DNA from: Coptis chinensis
Lineage: Eukaryota > Streptophyta > Magnoliopsida > Ranunculales > Ranunculaceae
NCBI GenBank assembly: GCA_015680905.1
Contig: CM027378.1
Coordinates: 6,367,001-6,431,000, forward strand
DNA length: 64,000 nucleotides
Reading direction: 5' to 3'
How positions within the stretch are numbered: position 1 is the first letter of the stretch; the number at the start of each line of letters is the position of its first letter. The notes beneath the pieces are model-generated. The model was not told where the DNA came from and did no database searches. It saw only the letters and a program-made list of their open reading frames with translations. A program made the position numbers and the translations under genes. This document shows positions 1 to 11,530 of the stretch, one piece after another.

Positions 1-138
1 ATCCAACCAAATGAAAGACATACGTGATAGATTAATGACAATTAAAATCCAATGCCCGCTATGAAAGAAAAGAAGGGGGGAAAAAAGAATGGAAAACAAT
101 CAGTATAATTGATAGTTTTATCAATTTAAACAATACAC

Positions 139-660
139 TGTGATAGGATCGTTTCTGTCCTTACCCTGGATTGTAAGGAATGAGAACAATTTTCTTTCCA
201 CTTGCATTCCGCAATGTTTCTACAATAATTTCAGATTTAGCAGTTCCATCTGCTCTTGTAAAGGATACAGGATTAACAAATCCAACGATGTCACTGCAGC
301 AGCTCACAAATTCATTGTAAAGGATTCTAAAAGGAAAAAATCATTGTCATAAATAAATTTAAATAACTAATATTTGATTAAAACCACCAATAATAAAACC
401 TTCAAGATATGCTTACCTCATGTATGCAATTAAACAAACAACTTCTAAGCTATCCATATTACACACATCCAACAAATCACATTTCTCTATAACAAATTTT
501 TCTGTATCTTCTCCAAACAACTCTTTTCCAACTGGAAAAAATACCACACCATAGGTTCCAAGAAGCATGATATTGAGCAGTCCCTTGAAAGAATCAATTG
601 GACCTTGATGACGACTAGCACTACTTTTACTTGTCTCTTCCTAAATTATTGAAAATTCAA
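139..660 (-). pseudogene. Ulp1-like (C48 peptidase type) exons of the CACTA element
   Basis: Two - strand coding blocks are visible, about 640-415 and 340-165. The first reads through LFGEDTEKFVIEKCDLLDV and ends near VVCLIAYMR. The second contains LYNEFVSCCSDIVGFVNP and ends with KKIVLIPYNPG. The order of an inhibitory-like stretch followed by an I-L-PYNPG segment is typical of the Ulp1-like protease regions attached to plant CACTA proteins. In such proteins the next residues hold the catalytic GHW histidine. Here a stop follows PYNPG and that part is not seen. Assignment is from remembered family patterns and is moderate. Confidence 0.5.
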
Positions 661-678
661 ACCAACCAGGCGTTAAAA

Positions 679-1640
679 TCATAGCGAATCGGAAATTAAA
701 AAATTGCATATAAAAGGCTCTTTTACCTCAATGTCGTCCTTCAAAAGAACAAGGTCTTTTGGCCATGGAACTCGTGTGCCAACTGCATCTTCCATATGCA
801 CGAACTCGTAATTCACTTGTATAGGAAGATAGTAACGACCAGCATCCTTAGAAACAAGTGACTTAACCGCCACACGAAAATTCCCAGATCCCAAAAGATG
901 ACAGTGAACTTTATCGTTTGGTCCACACTTCTCGTAGACCAATCCTTTAGCAACAATATTTGTTCTAGAATTCACAGCTAAACTACACTCTTGCTCCTGT
1001 AACCGGCCAAGCAAATCCTATTGGAACCAAAGCAAATTATTTCTATATTGCAAAAAGTTAATTAAAATTTACCTTCCCTAGACCAGATTTGGGACCCAAA
1101 GAAGGTGATTGACCTGTTCCTTTCTTATCTACTCTCTTTACATGATCAGATTTCAGCTTTGATGGCCGGTTGTCTTTGTTTTGGCCTTGTCTTTGGACTA
1201 CATGTCAAAAAAACAAATTATTATGAATGGAAAAATGAATAATTGCATATAAAAGGCTCTCTCAATTTACCTCATTGTCGTCCTTAAGCAGAACAAAGTC
1301 TTTTGGCCACGAAACTTGTGTGCCAACTGCATCTTCCATATACATGATCTCATCATTCACTTGTATAGGAAGATGGTAACGACCAGCATCCTTAGAAACA
1401 AGTGACTTAACCACCACACGAAAATTCCCAGATCCCAAAAGATGACCGTGAACTTTATCGTTTGGTCCACACTCCTCATAGACCAATCCTTTAGCAACAA
1501 TATTTGTTCTAGAATTCACAGCTAAACTACACGCTTGCTCCTGTAACCAGCCAAGCAAATCATATTGGAACCAAAGCAAATTATTTCTATATTGCAAAAC
1601 GTTAATTAAAATTTACCTTCCCTAGACCAGATTTGGGACC
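679..1640 (-). pseudogene. Two tandem copies of a DUF8039-like CACTA exon
   Basis: Two - strand ORFs (1597-1262 and 1014-679) encode almost the same roughly 100-residue domain: CSLAVNSRTNIVAKGLVYE, then CGPNDKVHxHLLGSGNFRV, then MEDAVGTxVxWPKDxVLL. The pattern (cysteine, A-x-G, GPNDKVHG, LGSGNxRV, EDAVGxxVxWP) is the one seen in DUF8039-type domains of plant CACTA-encoded proteins. The copies differ at scattered residues, so the duplication is not recent. Function is unknown. The domain accompanies the transposon and is not a host gene. Confidence 0.6.
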
Positions 1641-1780
1641 CAAAGAAGGTGACTGACCTATTCTTTTCTTATCTACTCTCTTTACATGACTAGGTTTCAG
1701 CTTTGATGACGGTTGGGTTGTTTTGGCCTTGTCTTTGGACTACATGTCAAAAAAAAACAAATTATTATGCATGGGACAAA
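702..1780. repeat. Direct tandem duplication of about 540 bp
   Basis: The block starting aattgcatataaaaggctc at 702 recurs at 1241. The block near 1078 (cctagaccagatttgggac) recurs near 1620, and the repeat ends around acaaattattatg near 1227 and 1769. The period is about 539-542 bp. The unit covers one DUF8039-like exon plus its flanking intron and neighbouring exon sequence, so a whole exon of the CACTA gene was duplicated. Confidence 0.85.
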
Positions 1781-2235
1781 AAAGAAAGCTATGGATCATG
1801 ATAAAGAAAAATACTTACTTGCTGAAATTTTCTCACTACTTTACGCCCTTGATGTTCAGTAGAAGAGCGTACCATATGATCTCTACTGACACTAGTAACA
1901 CTGTTTGAGGAGATCTTTTCGGAGCCTCCATTCTCCAACCTTTGGACTCTTTCTAACACCATCTTTAATTCTTCTGAAGTCCTGTATTCTGGTTTTGTTC
2001 GAACAAATTTTGGGTCTGTAATTTTTGTATTCTTTCTTGGTTCTCTTGAATTGTTGACTCAAGGTTAGCGATATGTTTCCGTGAGCCACGTTTCATGAGG
2101 CTGAAGTACATGGTGGGTATACCCTTCCCTGCAGATCTCACACGACCAGAATGGTTCGGGTGTGCCTAATGCTAAAGTTAAGACGTCTTTGCTTCCTTGA
2201 GTAGATACCTTCCCCTTTGTAACTTGCTTTTTCAG
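1780..2235 (-). pseudogene. CACTA coding remnant (ALGTPE block and coiled-coil-like segment)
   Basis: Read on the - strand, 2235-2090 gives DVLTLALGTPE followed by a glycine-rich stretch and YF-SLMKRGSRKHIA, with frame shifts. The next segment (2089-1900) is rich in E, Q, K and N and could be a short coiled coil (LESTIQENQERIQKLQ in one frame). The ALGTPExxGRVRG and SRK pattern is characteristic of plant CACTA second-ORF products. Several stops and shifts are present. Confidence 0.5.
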
Positions 2236-2805
2236 CACATCCTTAATATATATTTTTTCAAATAAAAAAGGGATTGGAATATATTATAACACAAGCATTG
2301 ATAAGGACCATAAAAAGTATTGACAAAAAGTTAATAGGATCTTACGATCTTTTCATCTACTTCTTTAGCAGAATCGTCTTTGTATGTTCCTTTTTTCGTT
2401 TGGTGCAATCTTTTCCATATTATAGTCCTATCAGATGGATCAAAAGCTGGTCCCAACTCTTTTTTCTATGGTTAAGCAATAATCATGCAAACAACTTAGT
2501 CAGAACATATTTGCATGGTGTATACGTGTCTGTGGAATCTGGACAAATGTTAACAATGCACGTACTAAATTTCTGCCAAGATTAGCCAAACTCATCTTTC
2601 CCATTTGGTGGTTATATTTTTTTTGCTGCCAGCCACTATGAATTGAGCTTGCTAATTTCCTGCAAAACAAATCTACACTTATCATCTCATTTGGGTGAGG
2701 ACAGAAGCCTGCTAAAACTGACAATACAATCCCCACACACAACTAGACTCGAATCATCTATCAGCAGTATCATCTAGATGGAAAAAATAAAACAGTAGAA
2801 TAAGA
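2236..2805. other. No gene seen; CACTA intron or decayed sequence
   Basis: AT-rich sequence with short chance ORFs on both strands and no recognisable domain. It lies between coding remnants of the CACTA element and is most simply an intron or degraded part of it. Confidence 0.4.
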
Positions 2806-3010
2806 GTGTTGAAATTATGCTACTCTAATGTGCTAAAATTATGATACTCTAATATGCTTAAAAACAAGCTACTCTTAGCACTCTTATGCTACTCTAATGT
2901 GCTGAAAAACAAGCTGCTCTTATACTACTCTTAGCACTCTTATGCTACTCTAATGTGCTAACTCCACTAAAATTATGCTAACTCTAATGTGCTGAAAAAC
3001 AAACATGAAC
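2806..3010. repeat. Irregular minisatellite with 25-35 bp subunits
   Basis: Variants of atgctactctaatgtgct, often followed by gaaaaacaagct or aaaattatg, recur at least six times, interspersed with actcttagcactctt. Spacing is irregular. No coding potential is seen. Confidence 0.7.
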
Positions 3011-4962
3011 GAAACATAAGAGTGCTGAATTGATGCCTGATCAACAAATGGTGGCTCTCGAGAGCTGCTTGCAGGCGAAAGTGATTCACGAAAAAAGACA
3101 AAGAAAGAGTCGACGGGCTTCCTTTAGTTCGGGTTGATGGCTATAGTACCAAAAAAGCCAATTTCTCATAACTGACAACTACTAGACAGAATACGAAATG
3201 AGCATTCTGAATTATTTGGGTAAAGCAAACCAAATCGAAGGCACTGAATTGATAAGACACTAACAGGGACAGAGTACAAGGAAAACCCGAGTAAAATAAT
3301 ATGCCAACATAGGTCATACAGAGCTTACACCAACTTATTGACCACGGGTTGATTCATCGACAATGCACGAAACCTTATAAGCCGGTGATAAAACTCAAAA
3401 ACTGATAATATGACCCAAAAAAAAATGTAATATACCTGTTTCTCATCTATCAGCCACTAATTGAGTAAATTATAATCTTCCAAGAAGTGTTCCATTAATA
3501 TTGACGTGTGTGTGTGTTGAAAGGGTGTTTCTGAGGTATTTTTCCAAGATGGTACAGCGAAGGCACAATCTGATCTCAAAGGGTGTCACTGTCAACACAT
3601 ACTTCACCAACTTCCAACCTTAGAACACTTCAAATGTTTGATTTGCAAACAAAAAGATTATGCGACTTATCTGTTGAAATAAAGATAAAAGATAAATAAT
3701 ATTCTAATTCTAAGGAATCATGTTGTCAGCCATGATACTTAAAGTTTGGCATTATGACTTCAACAACATGCAAATGAAGATGATCACCAAGTTCTAATCC
3801 ATTTAGAGATGCGACCATAAGAATAGATGAAGTCATCCAGACAAGTAAGGTAACCTTTTATTTTAGATAGTTTACTTTAGCATTGCAACTCTTTATTGAA
3901 GCATCAGACAAGTTCAGAGCTTGCTTCACTGATAAGGTTCCCAACCAATTGTCTCTCCACAAGTCTATACAATATTAACAAAATCTTCATTCTCAGCATG
4001 CAAGTGTGCATCACCGGAGGGCAATACTATGTTTTCTGGCACAACTACAATTGTCAGGGAATATTGTAGATCTTCTATAGGAATGCCGACTACATAAACT
4101 AAAAGACTACGACTACAAGCCAGCCGAAAGCGAATCGCTTCTATTCTCATTGGGGCTGATCCTACCCCAGTTAAACTTCCTAAGTAATATGTTTTAAAGT
4201 GCTTGGCATTCCTTCCAGTTCAAAAGCCGACACCCCAACTAGATCAAAAGCAGATAAGCCCATCATTTCTCTTCTATGACTTAAATGAAACAACTCATCC
4301 TAGCTTGAAGCAGAGCATCATATATTCTTATGTAGTGACTCCAATTTCCACACTCATATACAACCAAATGGTATTCATGCTAGTAGAGACCTAACTTTCT
4401 GAATTATCTTTCTAGGTTCTTTTTAAATGACAGTACCAGATTCACTTATCAACTTTGGTCAGTTATAAGGACTTGGCATCATGAGGGTTATACGAGACCT
4501 CGATCTCATCTGAAGTAAGTAAGGAGATGACATGGATTAGAGAGAGACAATGGGCAGAGGTTAATAATACTACGAGAGAATTGAAAACATATCTATTATC
4601 AGCCAATCGTCATACGTAATTCACTGTTTTCAACATATAAACAGAAAGAAAGCAAAAAAAGCAACTATAAGCAGAAATTCAATGTTAAAATAGTATACCT
4701 AAAATTCATCAGTCAATCTCGATTTAACAAACTTGTCCCAATCTTCTTGGCTGATATATTTTTTGTATATTTTGGGAGGTTTTCTAAGCAATTCGAGATG
4801 GTCTTTAAATGGTGTGATGTAGAACCTGGTCAGCCTGCTCTTGAATTCTCTCTATTTCTCACCAATATCTTGCAAAATACCTTTCATTTCGTGGTCTTCC
4901 AAGTTAAATTTCCCCTTAAACACATATAGGAGATTTTGAAACTAGCAAAGAATTAAGACTAT
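3011..4962. other. No gene recognised
   Basis: Nearly 2 kb of AT-rich sequence with only short ORFs (for example 4150-3965 on - and 4747-4929 on +) that match nothing I recognise. It lies between two coding remnants of the CACTA, so it is probably intron or a decayed insertion inside it. I see no terminal repeats or target duplication. Confidence 0.35.
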
Positions 4963-5436
4963 CTAATTAAGTAATTTTATTTTCAAACTTTTTACCTTTA
5001 TAAATTTCCATAATCTATCTCTCGCTTCTCCTTTAACATCATACCAATTGTCATAAGTAGCAATGGAAACTCGAGAAGCAGCCAGCAAACCTGAGTAGCT
5101 AGCCAAATCTTTTCCACCTTCACCAATATATTGACCATTTTGATTGAATACAACATCCACACGTTCATTCTCTTTCATCTTTGTAAGACATGAGCATACA
5201 ACTGCTCCTCTACCTTTTCTTTTCTCTCTAGTATGTTGTGTCACATTTTCTTCCATGTTTGAGTCGGGAGTCTCGTCAACTTCCGTGTTAGAATTGAAGT
5301 TTTCTTCTGGATCCATGTTTGAGTCAAGAGTCTCATCAACTTCCGTGTTACGATTGAAGTTTTCTTCTGGATCCATGTTAAATTCTTGTAGAGTGTAGAC
5401 ATGAATAAAAGCACATGAAGCCAAATAAGATAACAA
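4963..5436 (-). pseudogene. C-terminal domain of CACTA transposase-type protein
   Basis: The ORF contains a basic KRKGRGAVVCSCLTKMKEN segment, then VVFNQNGQYIGEGGKDLASY, then GLLAASRVSIATYDNWYDV and DRLWKFIKVK. This order (RG-rich lead, V-FN-GQ-IG, S-GxLAR-x-VPI, W-DVP, WxxI) is the familiar region downstream of DUF4216 in plant CACTA proteins. Its N-terminal part consists of near-identical repeats rich in D, E and N, encoded by a 66-bp tandem duplication. The upstream exon joins it to the DUF4216-like block at 5600-6240. Confidence 0.6.
5262..5393. repeat. 66-bp tandem duplication, coding in the CACTA ORF
   Basis: The block agtctcgtcaacttccgtg to gatccatgtttgagtc occurs twice in a row with three or four substitutions. 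The period is a multiple of three, so the reading frame is kept and the protein shows two copies of a 22-residue acidic repeat (TEVDET..DSNMDPEENF). Confidence 0.85.
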
Positions 5437-5599
5437 CTATAACTTCTAAAATGATTACACAATTTTACTTAAGCAGAAGATAACAAATCCAAATAAATTT
5501 TATTGAAAAAAAAATTAACGAAACAAACTTTTCTTAGTGATAAACTAAAATGAAAAAATATCCAGTACAAGATAAACCACCTCCTTTGGAAGGAAAGAA

Positions 5600-6240
5600 A
5601 ATATGTTTTAGGTCGAATCGACCCATATCCCCTCACAATTTGCACGAGCATAAGAACCCAAAGAGTCAACTTCTGGAAAACTTTTAATGTTTGTATGGTC
5701 AATAGAGCAACCAACGTTGATCTCATCCTCATTCTCCTCCTCATGGTAGTCTCTTTCAGGAGCCCTCAATGTTATTGACCATCTTGGGTCGAGCTGGTCG
5801 GGTACATAAAATACTTGCTTGGCTTGGAGGCCATAACAAAAGAGTCTTATTTATGGCCTATTCTACCAAGATCAACAGATGTGAAACCCAATTCATTCAC
5901 TTTGATGCCATTTCTACTATTAGCCCAATCACACTTGAATACTGGGACCTTAAGTGTCATATAGTCAAGCAACCATATTTCTTGAATAACACCGTAATAA
6001 CACATCTCCGAAATGACTGGGTTTTTATCCTTGGCACTAGCAATTTGCACTGTTGAAGCCACTAAGCTTACACCACTATTCTGGTTTACTAGTGAAGCTT
6101 CATGAGCCTTTGTATGAAAGTGAAACCCGCCAATAACATAGCCAGAGCATTTTATAACGTCTCGATGAGGTCCTTGAGCTACAACTTTCAAGATGTCTGA
6201 GAGATCGTTCCCGGGAACCATTTCCTCTTCCTCAACCTGC
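5600..6240 (-). pseudogene. DUF4216-like domain of the CACTA protein
   Basis: The - strand ORF 6221-5847 reads SGYVIGGFHFHTKAHEAS, NQNSGVSLVAST, a gap, then YYGVIQEIWLLDYMTLKVPV, FKCDWANSRNGIKV and FTSVDLGRIGHK. Just downstream, in a shifted frame, comes VFYVPDQLDPRWSITLRAPE and then an acidic EEENEDE tail. The GYxFHTxxHE, NSGV, YYGxIxEIxELDY, VVLFxCDW and QVFYVxD series is diagnostic for the domain that follows DUF4218 in plant CACTA transposases. At least one frameshift interrupts it. Confidence 0.75.
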
Positions 6241-6302
6241 TTATGCAGGTTTTGGGAACTTGTTAGTCACATTTATAATATGGTATTAAATGTGATGCAA
6301 GT

Positions 6303-7440
6303 TCAATTAGCATACCATTTTACGAAGCCAGTAAATAAAGGTGCGGTGGTGCTCATCTTGTAGCCATTTCGCTGACCTAAGGGGATTACTACGTCTTAGG
6401 TGCTCCATATGCTTCCTACAAAGACATAATTAGGAAAATACATTAACCATCAAACTGTCCAAATTAAGCAAGAAACTTTCATAGTTTCTTGTAGACGACA
6501 TTGTTAGGTATAATTAATGCCGACTTACTCAATATAAAGTTGTACGTCATCTGTGTTTTGCAAAACACATTGATGTGCTTGCTCCCAAGAGTATTGTTCC
6601 ACTCCAACAACCTTCGTACCACCAAGAGGCTTCCCGTTGGATATTGTATTTTTTTTTTCTTTGTTGTTGGTATCCATGTTTCTTCCTAAAGGAACTCCCA
6701 CGGTTTTGCAGACTGATAAGTACTTTCGAAGAAGAAACTCTACGACTTCCTCAACAAGATAATTTTCTACAATGCATCCTTCTGGACGATTTCGATTTCG
6801 AACGTATCCCTTCAATATCTTCATGAATCTAAAATTTAATATATATATAAGAGTTAGAGAGAGAAAAAAAAAAGGGGGGACTTCCAATAAATGATGCTTC
6901 GTTGAATTATTGAAAAATATAAGAAATTAGCTTGTACTTGCCTCTCAAACGGATACATCCACTGGAAGAATACTGGACCACAAAGCTCGACCTCATGTAC
7001 AAGATGAATTGTGAGATGCACCATAATGTCAAAAAATGATGGTGGAAAGTACATTTCCAGCAAACACAATGTAACAGCCAAATTGTCTTGGATTTCCTGC
7101 AACTTAGACACATCCACCACTTTGGCACAAAGAGAACTGAAGAAGAAACACAGCCTAATGATGGAATATCTCACATGCTTTGGCAACACTGATCGTATAG
7201 CCACTGAAAGAAGTTGTAGCATCAATGTATGACAGTCATGAGACTTGAGACCGTACAATTTCAAATCTTGCACTGACACGCGATGCCTAAAATTCGAACA
7301 ATATCCATCTGGCACTTTCAGCTCAAGCAAAGTATTGCAAACTTTTGCTTTCTCCTCTCTAGTTAATGTATGACATGCTGGTGGAAGGTAAGTTCGATTT
7401 CCTCTTGTTTCTGGTGCCAGTTCCTTCCTAATATTCATCT
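6303..7440 (-). pseudogene. TNP2-type transposase, DUF4218-like C-terminal part
   Basis: From 7440 leftward the - strand encodes MNIRKELAPET, TYLPPACHTLTREEKAKVC, LKVPDGYCSNFRHRVSV, LKLYGLKSHDCHTLMLQLL, RSVLPKHVR, LEMYFPPSFFDIMVHL and VHEVELCGPVFFQWMYPFER. After a break it continues MKILKGYVRNRNRPEGCIVE. These are the hallmark blocks of the C-terminal half of CACTA TNP2 transposases. The reading continues upstream not at 7441 but at 12464, on the other strand, because of an inversion. A splice-like gap and several frame changes separate the two ORFs. Confidence 0.85.
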
Positions 7441-7540
7441 CAACAAGGTCACACTACTAAAAAAAAGACATATTATGACGGTTGTTTTTTATCTATCTTG
7501 ACGGCTTTGCTAAAAACCGTCAAGATAGGTGTTTTAATAA

Positions 7541-7890
7541 TATTTTTATGACGGCTATTGCAACATTATGTCGTGTATGACACAAGCGTCAAGAAAATAT
7601 AATAAATTTATGACGGCTATTGCAATATTATGTCGTGTATGACACAAGCGTCAAGAAAATATAATAATTTTATGACGGCTATTGCAATATTATGTCGTGT
7701 ATGACACAAGCGTCAAGAAAATATAATATGTTTATGACGGTTATTGCAATATTATGTCGTGTATGGCCCAACCGTCAAGAAAATATGTTGATTTTTTTTT
7801 CTGATAATTTAAATATATATTTTATGACAACTATTGCAACATTATGACATGTATGACTCGTCACGAAAATATTATGATTTTATGACGGCC
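7541..7890. repeat. Left subterminal tandem repeats of Pack-CACTA A (62 bp)
   Basis: The unit tatgacggctattgcaat to gcgtcaagaaaatataat occurs with acgg at 7551, 7613, 7675 and 7737, a constant 62-bp period. One more degenerate copy follows to about 7890. Subterminal repeats of this kind are transposase-binding arrays in CACTA elements (family knowledge). Confidence 0.9.
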
Positions 7891-8484
7891 ACCATAATAA
7901 ACCGTCAACACCTTTCACGCTCTTGGACCATATTCAACCGTCAATAACTAGACAAAAGAAAAAGAAGAAAACCGAACATCATTAGAAAAGGTGAACCTTC
8001 ACGATTAAACAAACCTAGCACTGCCCCGAAAACTAAAGCGTCAAAAAGAGCCAATTCGTTTTTTTCTGATTCAAAATGTCGTGAAACAAAAGAAAAGGTT
8101 GAAATTTCAAACACCCAACCTCTCCCCTTATCAGTTTATACTCTTCTAACCTAATTCACCTCCTTCCTGTCCTGATAAGCTTTACAGTTTCGTCTCTTCC
8201 TTTTGCTCCTCTCTCAAAACTAAAGACTGACCACGTACTCTGAAATAAGTTAGCAAATTGACCAAGGAATCGAGAGATTCAGTCCACCAAACACAGCCGC
8301 TCTATTGCTCAAACCCAATTCCATTTTTTTTCCCGATTAGTACCCACCCATTTTCATTTTCCTCACGAGTTTAGAAAATTTCATTATTCATACTAAGTGC
8401 ATCCATCCGGTCGTTCATTTCCTTCATTTGCTCATTTACTTCTGGGAATTTTGAACTTGAATTGAAGACATCATAATATACCAC
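7891..8484. other. Interior of Pack-CACTA A, no gene recognised
   Basis: Includes a few more ccgtc and gacgg motifs near 7880-7950, then pyrimidine-rich sequence (8100-8480) that resembles a 5' untranslated region or intron. It may be captured leader sequence of the hydrolase fragment that follows. I recognise nothing coding in it. Confidence 0.35.
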
Positions 8485-8770
8485 TTGGGAACGAGGTGAA
8501 GGAGCGCAGAGAATGATCAAAGAGTGGGCACTTGAAAATGTTAAGGCCATCTTTGCCCTTCACACAGCTTATAGATGGCCTACAGGTGTTGTTGCATCGA
8601 GACCGGTGAATTCTTAGCGGGATGTGGAGCCTTCAAAGCAAAAATTAGTGGTAAAGGAGGTCATGCAGCAATTCCTCATGACACTATTGATCCTGTCTTG
8701 GCGGTGGCGGTATCGATGAATTAGTTTCTGAGAACATTGTTTCAAGGGAGACCCTTTGGATTCTCAGGTA
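8485..8770 (+). pseudogene. Captured fragment of IAA-amino-acid hydrolase (ILR1/ILL-like)
   Basis: Conceptual reading gives [39 protein letters not shown], then after a frame change [20 protein letters not shown] and [17 protein letters not shown]. These are the central blocks of plant M20-family amidohydrolases that release auxin from amino-acid conjugates (GEGAKxMI, FALHxxxxxPTG, [13 protein letters not shown]). One indel and a stop after SMN break it, and the N- and C-terminal parts are absent. It is a passenger of the transposon and not a functional gene. Confidence 0.85.
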
Positions 8771-9704
8771 ATGTTAGTACTACATTCAAAGTATTTACTG
8801 GTTTACTGTTATGAAGCTAGACATCTATCTTGAAAGGATTTTATATAAGTCAAGAAAAACATAACAGTTCTATTATTGTCTCATACTAATCTGTTGTGGG
8901 ACGGTCCAGAGTGATTCCAGAATCATTGCAATGAACTTATTTGGTTATATTCCAACATTATAAATTCATGAATTATGATGTGCTATTAGAGTACAGCTGA
9001 TTTCCTTAAAACATGCATCTACTTGGTAATAAAAATTAGGCCAAAACGTACAGGCCAAAAATTAGTTGGACTGCACAAAAAATGTGCACAGTAAATCCAC
9101 TATCTGGTGAGAGAAAGTATTATTAAACTTGGTCTCATTGCTCGTGTATTCGTGTCTTGTACTCTTATGTCTCTTGTAAATTGAGAATGCGCACATTGGT
9201 GCTGCATGGTTTAAGAACTTGGGGTGCATTTCACACTTCAGGTTTCTAAAACAATTACAGAACCTGCCACAGAGTCAATGTTGTTACCTTGGTGTGGGGA
9301 GGGGTTGGACTTGTGCATGACTAAGATTATAAAATAGGAAATGGGGAGAAACCTCTTTATATTGAGGAGATTTCTGGCATACCATATATTGCCTACATAG
9401 GAAGAGTTGTAATTTGATTTGTAGTTTCAATAGGTAGTAAAACTGGCGAAAGTATAATGTTTATTCCCTCAAGTTAACAGATTCTCTCCTTGATGTATAA
9501 CCAATTAATGTTTACATACTTAGAGCCTACGTAGTAATGCATTAACGCCTGTGTTATTTTTAGAGCTCCTTCCAAAATGGTTTTGAATGCAATCAACTAC
9601 AAATTTCGTTGTTAACAATATTCCTCAACTATTTTTGACTTGCTTGTTCTTCATAATTTTCCCGTCTTCGGATGATGAAGGAATAACTTTAGGTACCTCT
9701 TGCA
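8771..9704. other. Pack-CACTA A spacer between captured fragments
   Basis: AT-rich sequence with no ORF of note. It probably contains intron sequence that followed the captured hydrolase exon (a gt follows ctcag near 8769) and sequence preceding the methylesterase exon. I see no recognisable element. Confidence 0.35.
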
Positions 9705-10190
9705 GGATCCAAAATTTCTTGAGAACTCGCAGACAAAGAAATTTGTTCTTGTTCATGGAGAAGGGTTTGGAGCATGGTGTTGGTATAAGATGTTGCTTTC
9801 TGCTTGAGGAGCAGGAGTCGATTCCCACTGCCATAGATCTCTTGGGATCCGAGATCGATCGAACAGATCTGGACATTATATCAACCTTGGCTGATTACGC
9901 TAAACCCTTAATTGATTATTTGAGAACTTACGAAGAAGAAAAAGGTGCGAGTGTGCTAGTGATGGTGTGATCCAGATTATTCTTTCATATATTTTGTCCG
10001 TAATCTTTTTGGACAAGATTGTGATATCTGCAGTTCTTCCTCGGGTTATTTTAGTTGGTCACAGTTGTGGAGGTGCAATCATCTCATATGCTTTGGAGTG
10101 TTGCCCAAAAAAAGATTTCGAAGCAGTTTTTGTGCGTGCTACAATGGTTTCGGATGGGCGAGAAGCCTTTTGATGTGTTTTTGAAGAGGT
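9705..10190 (+). pseudogene. Captured methylesterase (MES, alpha/beta hydrolase) fragment with an intron
   Basis: The first exon reads QDPKFLENSQTKKFVLVHGE and GFGAWCWYKMLLSA, then in another frame PTAIDLLGSEIDRTDLDI and YAKPLIDYLRTYEEEK. An intron (about 9944-10031, gtgcga to ctgcag) is followed by LPRVILVGHSCGGAIISYAL and ATMVSDG. HGxGxGAWCWYK and the nucleophile elbow GHSCGG are typical of plant MES proteins, which demethylate small methyl esters, especially the chloroplast MES11-like members. A frameshift near 9800 destroys it. The retained intron shows that genomic DNA, not cDNA, was captured. Confidence 0.85.
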
Positions 10191-11530
10191 ATGTTACCTT
10201 TAATTTCTTATGTCATCATAATTAAAACCAAAATATGTCGTGAAGATGATACACACATCTTTCTCTTAGCTCATGCGTTTCTGTGGCGACTCTACTTGTG
10301 CTTTAAGTTAGTAACTTAGTACAGTCAAATGTTAATCATATATCTTTAAACTAAGAAATAAAATTTGCAAACCCCTACCGGCTTTTGATCAATCAAGTAG
10401 GACGGGCACTGTGGGACTCATACAATGATACAAATGGCGGGTGGCCCAGCCTAACGATGTATCGGCTAGTATGTCTGTATGTGTAGTATCTATTGTCTTC
10501 CAAAACTTTCAATCAACTTGGATGACGATTAACCGGTAATAACATATTGCTCTAGGAGTTAAATGTAATTCCAAGCCATAACAAGTTTACTGCGGATGAG
10601 ATCAAGGGATTGAAATACTTAAAACTCGTCATATTGTTGGGGGTCGGATCATACACATAAAACCAAACTCCTTAGTGCAGAAACAACTCACTCAAAAAGA
10701 AGGTATTGGATCGAAGGCAGTTTAAAGTTTTAAATATCATAACGATATTTAATATATACTTCTAAAAAATTTGCAGCTGGGATTATACTTTAAATTTTAT
10801 CTTCTAGTGGGATTAAATTTACTTTGACACACATCCTCCCCAAATTGTCAAAAATTTTATCGATTGTCTGTGCATGCATGGTTTGTTCTAGTTACCAATG
10901 CTAATCAGTTCATTCATATTAGCCTGAAGTTTTTCCACTAGACATTTCAAATTATGGAGAACACAGATTCAACACCATCAATGCATCTCTCCATAGGTCT
11001 AATTTCTTATGTTTTTTTTTGGCTTGGTAATTTCTTACGTTCTTTCGTTTGCATATTAGGTAAAGGGTTATTTATGTATACAGATCAGATATCCTATAGT
11101 GGTGTACATTTGGGGCTTAACCAACATGATTCTCTGTCATAGTAGCGTTGATTGTATCTCTTTCATTTAGTAGTTATATGATTATATTTTTAGTTTACTT
11201 AATTAAACAAACTAACACATTCTTCTTCATATTGTTTTTTAGGTTACAAGTGAGATAGCATGGTAGCTTGATTAAGTTTGTTTGAGATGGATCGGTTGAT
11301 TAGCAATTTGTTGGATGGGTTATATAAATTGCATTATTGTTGGATTATGACTTGATTTTGAATCAAGTGTTTGAGTTATTTAATTTTTTTCTTCGTGAAT
11401 AAATTATGTAATATGAACAAGTTCTTGGAATGATTTATGTTGGTAATAAAAGTATGATTCTTGTTTTCGTAATGGACTTGAGTTGTCAAGGTGTATGAAG
11501 GCATTGGGTTTATAGGAATTTCCAGATTTA
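10191..11530. other. Interior of Pack-CACTA A, no gene recognised
   Basis: AT-rich sequence without a recognisable domain. Some of it may be intron or 3' sequence from the captured methylesterase. The ORF at 10954-11142 has no family features. Confidence 0.35.
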
